NCBI GenBank assembly: GCA_023424865.1
Contig: JAFADM010000576.1
Location: 1-22,023, forward strand
Origin: Bacillota bacterium
GTDB taxonomy: Bacteria; Bacillota_A; Clostridia; DSM-8532
Length of the DNA: 22,023 nt
Direction: 5' to 3'
Notes under the pieces: generated by a model
Database searches by the model: none
Seen by the model: the letters and a program-made list of their open reading frames with translations, nothing else
What the model was told of the DNA's origin: nothing
In this document: one piece after another, positions 17,459 to 22,023 of the stretch
Layout: each line of letters opens with the position of its first letter
Numbering within the stretch: position 1 is the stretch's first letter
Translations under genes and position numbers: made by a program

Positions 17459-17740
17459 TTATGCCTTGCTCCAGGCCGGAAGCTTTGCCAGCGTGCGCTT
17501 TGCCAATTGGGCGGCGGCCTCCTGATCGAGGCCCTGGGTGCGTATTAAAAATTCAGTGGTGCCCTTAAGCTTCTCCGGATAGGACTGCATGGAGCCATCC
17601 GGCCTGGCACAGTAAAGACAGTAGTCCTTGCTTGTGTCTCCCTGGGCAAAATCAGAGGTTTCCGTCATGGGCATACCGCAGGAAATACAAATTTTTCCCT
17701 GAACGGCTTCTGTTTCATGGTTCAAGTTTGCACTGTTCAT
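17459..17740 (-). CDS. Small zinc-ribbon protein
   Basis: A 93-residue protein with two cysteine pairs, CISCGMPM (Cys18, Cys21) and CLYC (Cys41, Cys44), that should bind one zinc ion. The CxxCGMPM...YCxYC...G pattern is that of the putative zinc-ribbon domain family PF12674 as I remember it. A helical tail of about 40 residues (LDQEAAAQLAKRTLAKLPAW) follows. It is the last gene of the leftward operon, and its ATG overlaps the stop codon of the upstream gene (ATGA), which indicates translational coupling. An AAGGAAG site lies upstream. The family has no established function; a role as partner or sensor for the neighbouring gene product is inference. Confidence 0.85.
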   Translation of the reverse strand: MNSANLNHETEAVQGKICISCGMPMTETSDFAQGDTSKDYCLYCARPDGSMQSYPEKLKGTTEFLIRTQGLDQEAAAQLAKRTLAKLPAWSKA

Positions 17741-17949
17741 TTGTGTTTCTTCCTTTCGTAGGGGTCAACCCCAAGCTTTATAAATTCTTCAATTCCTAAA
17801 GAGGTGAGGGTATAGTGGCGGGGTGCTTCGTCCTTTTCCTCAAACCAGCCAAGCTCCACCATGCGGTGAAACAGCCTGCCTCCAAGAGTACCGCCCAGAT
17901 GCTCATAGCAGCACTTGCCGCTGAGGGGCAGGGGTGTTTTTTCTTCCAT
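17737..17949 (-). CDS. Free-standing ArsR-family C-terminal-tail-like domain protein
   Basis: A 70-residue protein. The start at 17949 has AAAGGAG about 7 bases upstream; an in-frame ATG at 17967 has none. The sequence CYEHLGGTLGGRLFHRMVEL followed by HYTLTSLGIEEFIKLGVDP strongly resembles the tail of larger ArsR-type regulators (pattern RTCYDHLAGRLG...LTxxG...LGVD). The winged helix that should precede this tail is absent and is not encoded just upstream, where the TetR gene lies. It could be a remnant or a real stand-alone module. The close spacing (21 bases after TetR) and the ATGA overlap with the zinc-ribbon gene suggest that it is translated and kept. Confidence 0.75.
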   Translation of the reverse strand: MEEKTPLPLSGKCCYEHLGGTLGGRLFHRMVELGWFEEKDEAPRHYTLTSLGIEEFIKLGVDPYERKKHK

Positions 17950-17970
17950 ATTTAAGCTCCTTTCCATAGC

Positions 17971-18558
17971 TTATTTTTTTAATAAAAGCTGGGTAAAAGT
18001 TTCCACCAGAGTATCTCCCCAGCGGCCCAGGACGCTTTGGCCCGGCGCAAACAAATCGTCGTTGGACAAATAGTGGTGAACAAGGCCAATCCACATGTTA
18101 AAAAGCATGGATAGGGGGATATCCTGTGTTTTTTCCTCGAGCTCCCTTTCTGCCGCCTGGCTGAAATGAAGAGCCAGTGCCGATTGGAGATTTATCCATT
18201 CATCCCTGGCCTCCTGAGGAAGAAGCCGGTTTTCAATCACAAGGCGGGAATAAAGAGCCTCAAATTCCATGATTCCCTGAAGATGGGCCTGAAGCAAGTG
18301 ATGAAGAGAGCCGCAATTCCTGGCCAGCTCATGGGTGAGAAGAACCATTTTTCCGCAATACACCCGGATAACCTCCTTAACGAGAGCCTCCTGGGTTTCA
18401 AAATGCAAAAAAACCGTGCCGTGAGACACTCCGGCAGCCTGGGCGATGTCCGACATGCGGGTGGCAAGGATGCCCCTTGCCGCAAAAAGCTCACTGGCGG
18501 TGGATATTAAAAATTCTCTGGTACGTTCCTTTTGAAGCTGACGAGTATTCTTTTTCAT
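17971..18558 (-). CDS. TetR-family transcriptional repressor
   Basis: A 195-residue regulator. The N-terminal DNA-binding domain is typical: TREFLISTASELFAARGILA (about 13-32), then MSDIAQAAGVSHGTVFLHF (about 35-53), the TetR recognition helix-turn-helix. The remainder is an all-helical ligand and dimer domain that identifies no inducer. The start at 18558 follows AGGAG by 7 bases; an in-frame ATG at 18618 lies within the -35 region and cannot be used from this promoter. It heads a three-gene leftward operon with the ArsR-tail and zinc-ribbon genes. A 14-base perfect palindrome at the transcription start suggests that it represses its own operon. Confidence 0.92.
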   Translation of the reverse strand: MKKNTRQLQKERTREFLISTASELFAARGILATRMSDIAQAAGVSHGTVFLHFETQEALVKEVIRVYCGKMVLLTHELARNCGSLHHLLQAHLQGIMEFEALYSRLVIENRLLPQEARDEWINLQSALALHFSQAAERELEEKTQDIPLSMLFNMWIGLVHHYLSNDDLFAPGQSVLGRWGDTLVETFTQLLLKK

Positions 18559-18576
18559 TGATGACTCCTGAATCAC

Positions 18577-18590
18577 TGACTTTAAAGTCA
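18577..18590. promoter_or_regulatory. Palindromic operator, probably for the TetR repressor
   Basis: TGACTTTAAAGTCA is a perfect 14-base palindrome. Its right end touches the last base of the -10 and the rest covers the predicted transcription start of the TetR operon. Bound repressor would block the polymerase. TetR-family proteins commonly bind palindromes of this kind in their own promoters. Confidence 0.65.
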
Positions 18591-18618
18591 TTATATTCCG
18601 AAAGGCTATGCCTGTCAA
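18590..18618 (-). promoter_or_regulatory. Consensus promoter of the TetR operon
   Basis: On the minus strand TTGACA (18618-18613), a 17-base spacer and TATAAT (18595-18590) match the housekeeping sigma factor consensus at all 12 positions. Predicted start near 18583, about 25 bases before the TetR ATG. Such a strong promoter makes sense if it is normally held repressed. Confidence 0.85.
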
Positions 18619-18727
18619 TATTCAAACTTCAAAATAAAGTCCGCCAGGTGCAGGATCCGCTTCTTACCCTGAATTTAACTATGGAATGGATGATGCGGGC
18701 TAAAGGTAAAGACTGGCCCATTGAGTT

Positions 18728-18746
18728 TATGGTATATTAGACCATA
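18728..18746. promoter_or_regulatory. Small inverted repeat upstream of the VOC gene
   Basis: TATGGT (18728-18733) and ACCATA (18741-18746) are complementary arms separated by 7 bases, 37 bases before the VOC start codon. It may be a regulator site or chance. No convincing promoter was found for the VOC gene. Confidence 0.25.
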
Positions 18747-18783
18747 TGGGGTGCATGTGAATGTATGAAAGGGGAAGATCTTT

Positions 18784-19158
18784 ATGATTTGCATGGGATT
18801 CGGCTTGATTACCGGGGATGTGAGGCGTCTGCGGGAGTTTTACACAAAGGTGCTGGGCTGCCCTGCACAGGGCGATGATATTCACACTGAGATACAGTGC
18901 CAGGGAGTGCCATTTGTACTGTATGATAAGGCGGCCTCCATTTCCGATATGGCCTTTTCGTATGCTGACTCCATGGGACATGGGTACACCACCATCTCCT
19001 TTGGCGTGGAGGATGTGGACGCCGAATACGCCCGGCTGAAACAAATGGGCGTTGCCTTTATGACCCAGCCCTATACCTACCCATGGGGTGCGCGCAGCGT
19101 GCATTTCAGGGACCCGGACGGAAATATTGTGACCTTGGTTACTCCGCCGAAAGGGTAA
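18784..19158 (+). CDS. VOC/glyoxalase-fold protein, probably without the metal site
   Basis: A 124-residue protein, the usual length of a single-domain vicinal-oxygen-chelate protein. The two beta-alpha-beta-beta-beta halves are visible: LITGDVRRLREFYTKVLGC near the start, and ISFGVEDVDAEYARLKQMGV followed by HFRDPDGNIVTLV near the end. In metal-dependent members the last motif is usually GN-x-x-E, but here the Glu is Thr, and the His expected at the start of the first and third strands is not seen. That points to a ligand-binding role (as in bleomycin-resistance-like proteins) rather than glyoxalase catalysis. GGGGAAG lies about 7 bases upstream of the ATG. A strong terminator follows, so it is a single-gene unit. 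The ligand is unknown. Confidence 0.85.
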   Translation: MICMGFGLITGDVRRLREFYTKVLGCPAQGDDIHTEIQCQGVPFVLYDKAASISDMAFSYADSMGHGYTTISFGVEDVDAEYARLKQMGVAFMTQPYTYPWGARSVHFRDPDGNIVTLVTPPKG

Positions 19159-19228
19159 GCCATAAGTGGATAGCGATTCCATCAAGCCTTTGCTGCTGTG
19201 AGAACTCCTTTTTGGCTTGCAGTTTGAG

Positions 19229-19252
19229 CCGTCCAATTCTGGACGGTTTTTT
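19229..19252 (+). terminator. Rho-independent terminator after the VOC gene
   Basis: CCGTCCA and TGGACGG form a 7-pair GC-rich stem with the 4-base loop ATTC, followed at once by six Ts. A textbook intrinsic terminator that separates the VOC gene from dinB. Confidence 0.92.
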
Positions 19253-19307
19253 AATTCTATCAAATTCGTTCGTATTTTTAGGCGTGAGGAATGTCAAAAA
19301 TTCTCTG

Positions 19308-19336
19308 TTTACTCGAACATATGTTCTGAATATAAT
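19308..19336 (+). promoter_or_regulatory. dinB: Promoter of dinB
   Basis: A -35 TTTACT (19308-19313, four of six consensus bases), a 17-base spacer and a perfect -10 TATAAT (19331-19336). Predicted start near 19343. The spacer holds the LexA box. Confidence 0.8.
19314..19327. promoter_or_regulatory. LexA (DinR-type) SOS box
   Basis: CGAACATATGTTCT matches the Gram-positive LexA consensus CGAAC-N4-GTTCG except at the last base. It fills the spacer between -35 and -10, so LexA would exclude RNA polymerase until DNA damage triggers LexA cleavage. Confidence 0.88.
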
Positions 19337-19371
19337 AGAGTATGCATATGATGACGAATGAGGTGGCATAC

Positions 19372-20622
19372 ATGGATGACAGCCGTATTATTATGCATAT
19401 TGATGTGAACAGTGCCTATTTGAGCTGGGAAGCCGCTTACCGCCTGCAGCACGGCGCCACTCTGGATTTGCGCGCCATTCCTTCCGTAGTGGGCGGAGAT
19501 GAAGCCTCCCGGCATGGCATTGTTCTGGCTAAAAGCATTCCGGCCAAGCAATACCAGGTGCATACCGGGGAAGCGCTGTATGCGGTGCGGCAGCGGTGCC
19601 CAGGTATTGTGGTGGTACCGCCCCATTATGATTTATATATGATGTCCAGTGCAGCACTTTTAAATCTTCTGGAGGAATACACCCCTAAAATTCAGGTTTT
19701 CTCCATTGATGAATGCTTCATTGATTTTTCCCATATGGAAAGGCTCTATTCGGATCCGGTTGAGGCGGCTCATCTTATAAAGGAAAGGATAAAGAGTGAG
19801 CTGGGTTTTACGGTAAACATCGGAATTTCCAGCAGCAAGCTGCTGGCCAAAATCGCAGGAGATCTGGAAAAGCCCGACAAGGTACACACCCTTTTTCCAA
19901 AGGAAATTCCTGAAAAAATGTGGCCTCTTCCGGTGGAGGACCTGTACATGGTAGGCCGGGCCACCGCCCCCAAGCTTCATAAGCTCAACATCCATACCAT
20001 TGGTGATTTAGCCCATACGGACATCGCGCTTCTTCTCAGCAAATTTAAAAGCTGGGGACGGCTTTTGTGGGAGTTCGCCAACGGCATTGAATCCTCCGGA
20101 GTGGGAGAGGGCAGCATCCCTGTAAAGGGAATAGGCAATTCCACTACCATTTCCTTTGATGTGGATACCAGGGAAGAAGCCCACAGGGTACTTTTATCTC
20201 TCACGGAAATGGTATGCATGCGCCTCAGAAGAGCAGGCTTTTGCGCTCAGCTGGTAGCGGTTTCCCTGAGGACCAACGAATTTATTCATTTTGGCAGGCA
20301 GCGAAAATTTGCAATGGCCACCGACTGTACGGCAGATATTTACAATTACGCCTGCATCCTTTTTGACGAAATATGGCGGGGACAACCCATACGCCACCTG
20401 GGGGTAAGGGTATCGGAGCTTTGCGGAAGCGATTACCTGCAGCTGAGCCTTTTACAGCCCTACAATGAAAAAAAGAAGCGCCTGGACTCGGCCTTGGATG
20501 AAATTCGTATCAAATACGGAGCGTCGTCCGTTATGCGCTCCTGCTTTATTGCGTCAGGATTTAAACCCATAGCCGGAGGCGTGGGCGAAGAGGATTACCA
20601 GATGATGTCCAGCCTTTTATAG
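19372..20622 (+). CDS. dinB: Y-family DNA polymerase, DinB/Pol IV type, SOS-controlled
   Basis: A 416-residue translesion DNA polymerase. Catalytic acidic residues are Asp11 (IDVNSAYLSWEA) and Asp113-Glu114 (SIDECFIDFS). Tyr16 occupies the steric-gate position that excludes ribonucleotides. The thumb region holds NIGISSSKLLAKIAGDLEKP, and a clamp-binding-like motif QLSLLQP occurs near residue 356. The start at 19372 was chosen because GAGGTGG lies just upstream; the in-frame ATG at 19342 falls on the predicted transcription start. The gene stands alone behind a LexA box. It should be made after DNA damage and copy past lesions with low accuracy. Confidence 0.95.
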   Translation: MDDSRIIMHIDVNSAYLSWEAAYRLQHGATLDLRAIPSVVGGDEASRHGIVLAKSIPAKQYQVHTGEALYAVRQRCPGIVVVPPHYDLYMMSSAALLNLLEEYTPKIQVFSIDECFIDFSHMERLYSDPVEAAHLIKERIKSELGFTVNIGISSSKLLAKIAGDLEKPDKVHTLFPKEIPEKMWPLPVEDLYMVGRATAPKLHKLNIHTIGDLAHTDIALLLSKFKSWGRLLWEFANGIESSGVGEGSIPVKGIGNSTTISFDVDTREEAHRVLLSLTEMVCMRLRRAGFCAQLVAVSLRTNEFIHFGRQRKFAMATDCTADIYNYACILFDEIWRGQPIRHLGVRVSELCGSDYLQLSLLQPYNEKKKRLDSALDEIRIKYGASSVMRSCFIASGFKPIAGGVGEEDYQMMSSLL

Positions 20623-20634
20623 CGCACAGCAACA

Positions 20635-20656
20635 AGGCCTCAAACATTTGAGGCCT
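20635..20656. terminator. Hairpin between convergent dinB and murA
   Basis: AGGCCTCAA (20635-20643) and TTGAGGCCT (20648-20656) form a perfect 9-pair stem with a 4-base loop in the 57-base gap between the convergent stop codons. Neither side has a clean T-run (GTGTATGC on plus, TGTTGCTGT on minus), but the place and symmetry fit a bidirectional terminator. Confidence 0.6.
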
Positions 20657-20679
20657 GTGTATGCCGCAGAAAAGGTTTT

Positions 20680-21984
20680 TTAGTAAGTGCGGAGGATGGC
20701 TGAGCCGCTGAAAAGCTCTTCCATGGTTCCTTCGCTGGAGCTCATTCGAAGCTTTGCTCCCAGTCTGTCAAAATCCCCGATAATATCCTCATAGCCCCGT
20801 TCGATATGCTCAATGCCTGTCAGGAACGTGGTTCCTTCAGCCATAAGGCCTGCAAGCACGAGGCAAATGCCCGCCCGAATATCTCCTGCGTGAACCCATG
20901 CTCCCGTAAGGGTTTTGCCCCCGTCAATGCGTGCGGCGCCGCTTCTTACGGTAATGGAAGCACCCATGCGAGCCAATTGCTCGCAGTGGTTGAAGCGCAG
21001 AGGATAAATTTTATCAGCTACCATGCTCCGGCCCTCTGCTTTGAGAAGCAGCGCGGTCATGGGCTGTTGAAAATCACTTTCCAGAATGGGATATTTTCCG
21101 GTACGAACCCGTGTGGGCTTTAAAGCAGTGGGAGACCATGCTGTAACGGCATTTTCGGAAACGGAAAATTCCATGCCGATTTCCTTTAGCTTATCCATGC
21201 AGGCCTCCAGATGCTCGGGGATGATGTTATTAACCGTTACCTCTCCGCCGGTGGCGCCTGCCGCCATAAGATACGCTCCCGCAATAAGCCTGTCGGGAAT
21301 AACCGTATGATCACAGCCTCCCAGGGCGTCCACGCCCTGAATGCGAATGACATCGGTGCCTGCACCGTAAATCTTGGCGCCCATTTTGTTAAGTAAAATG
21401 GCTGTATCGACAACCTCGGGATCCCGGGCAGCGTTATGAAGCACGGTTTTACCCTGGGCAAGGGCGGCTGCCATCATGATATTAAGAGTGGCGCCACCTG
21501 TAATACAGTCAAAATAAATGGTGGTGCCGACCAGTTTCTCAGCCTGAACCACATAATGATCCTTAAAATACTCAATACGAGCACCCAGTGCTTTTAATCC
21601 TTTAATATGCTGATCAATGGGACGGGAAACAAAATTATCTCCACCGGGATAACCGATGGCTACTCGCTTATGCTTAGCCAGAAGAGCTCCGATAAAATAG
21701 TAGGACGCACGGTAGGCAGATGCATAGTCCGAACGAATGTCTCCGGATTGTATTCCCCGGGGATCGATGACACATTTGCCGTTTTCCTGAATAACTTTAG
21801 CGCCTATATCGGTTAAAATGGAGTAAATCATTCTTACGTCGGATATGTCCGGTATTTTATACAGCGTGACAGGTTCCTCTGACAGACAGCACGCCGCCAG
21901 CAAGGCTAACGAGCTGTTTTTCGAACCGGGCATCTCAAGGCTTCCCTTAAGCGCATCGGTACGGGTAACTTCAATCCAACGCAT
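20680..21984 (-). CDS. murA: UDP-N-acetylglucosamine 1-carboxyvinyltransferase (MurA) with Asp in place of the active-site Cys
   Basis: A 434-residue protein, full length for MurA, which transfers enolpyruvate from phosphoenolpyruvate to UDP-GlcNAc in the first committed step of peptidoglycan synthesis in the cytoplasm. The start at 21984 follows AGGA by 6 bases and places the substrate-binding Lys22-Asn23 pair (PGSKNSS) at the same numbers as in Escherichia coli MurA. Other key residues are present: Arg121 (E. coli Arg120) in SRPIDQH, the catalytic-base Asp in ESDFQQPMTALLL, and the Arg of IRAGICLVLAGLMAEG. The flexible-loop motif, normally GGCxIGxRP, reads GGDNFVSRP here, so Cys115 of the usual enzyme is Asp116 (codon 21639-21637). 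Aspartate at this site keeps the enzyme active but resists fosfomycin in other bacteria. Many Bacillota carry two MurA genes, so this may be the second copy. Confidence 0.93.
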   Translation of the reverse strand: MRWIEVTRTDALKGSLEMPGSKNSSLALLAACCLSEEPVTLYKIPDISDVRMIYSILTDIGAKVIQENGKCVIDPRGIQSGDIRSDYASAYRASYYFIGALLAKHKRVAIGYPGGDNFVSRPIDQHIKGLKALGARIEYFKDHYVVQAEKLVGTTIYFDCITGGATLNIMMAAALAQGKTVLHNAARDPEVVDTAILLNKMGAKIYGAGTDVIRIQGVDALGGCDHTVIPDRLIAGAYLMAAGATGGEVTVNNIIPEHLEACMDKLKEIGMEFSVSENAVTAWSPTALKPTRVRTGKYPILESDFQQPMTALLLKAEGRSMVADKIYPLRFNHCEQLARMGASITVRSGAARIDGGKTLTGAWVHAGDIRAGICLVLAGLMAEGTTFLTGIEHIERGYEDIIGDFDRLGAKLRMSSSEGTMEELFSGSAILRTY

Positions 21985-22023
21985 AATCAATCCTGCTTTC
22001 TTTTGTAGACTGATGGACACTTA

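Noticed and set aside
1..22023. CRISPR arrays, insertion sequences, phage genes, rRNA or tRNA genes
   Set aside because: No regularly spaced repeats, transposase, integrase or RNA gene signatures were seen on either strand.

Overview
The window comes from a Bacillota (Firmicutes) genome. The signs are strong AGGAGG-type ribosome sites, lipoprotein transporters of the LplB/YtcP type, membrane-bound AraC regulators of the YesS/YtdP type and a DinR-type LexA box (CGAAC-N4-GTTC). A polysaccharide-degrading member of Clostridia or Paenibacillaceae fits best. I cannot choose between them from the sequence alone.

Bases 1-16636 hold two glycan-utilisation cassettes with the same layout. In each, one intracellular enzyme gene points left and diverges from a rightward run of LplB-type permease, YtcP-type permease, solute-binding lipoprotein and membrane-spanning AraC regulator. 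In cassette 1 the enzyme is a GH10-family glycosidase (cut by the left window edge) and the run spans 1938-8031. In cassette 2 it is a 613-residue protein that I cannot assign to a family with certainty (8588-10429), possibly a helical-barrel lyase or hydrolase, and the run spans 10653-16636. A small lipoprotein gene (8201-8584) lies between the cassettes and ends three bases from the stop codon of the cassette 2 enzyme. No transport ATPase is encoded here, so both importers probably borrow a shared MsmX-like ATPase. The likely logic is that each regulator senses a signal outside the membrane and switches on its own importer and enzyme, and the imported oligosaccharides are then cut in the cytoplasm.

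Bases 16768-22023 hold unrelated single genes: a SAM-dependent methyltransferase; a leftward three-gene operon (TetR repressor, a free-standing domain resembling the C-terminal tail of ArsR-family proteins, a small zinc-ribbon protein) with a near-perfect promoter and a palindromic operator; a VOC/glyoxalase-fold protein with its own terminator; a Y-family DNA polymerase (dinB) whose LexA box lies between its -35 and -10; and a complete MurA homologue in which the usual active-site cysteine is replaced by aspartate, a change that makes MurA insensitive to fosfomycin in other bacteria.

The observations most worth following are the MurA cysteine-to-aspartate change, the unassigned cassette 2 enzyme, the phased direct repeat at the GH10 promoter, the TetR/ArsR-tail/zinc-ribbon operon and the twin cassette layout.
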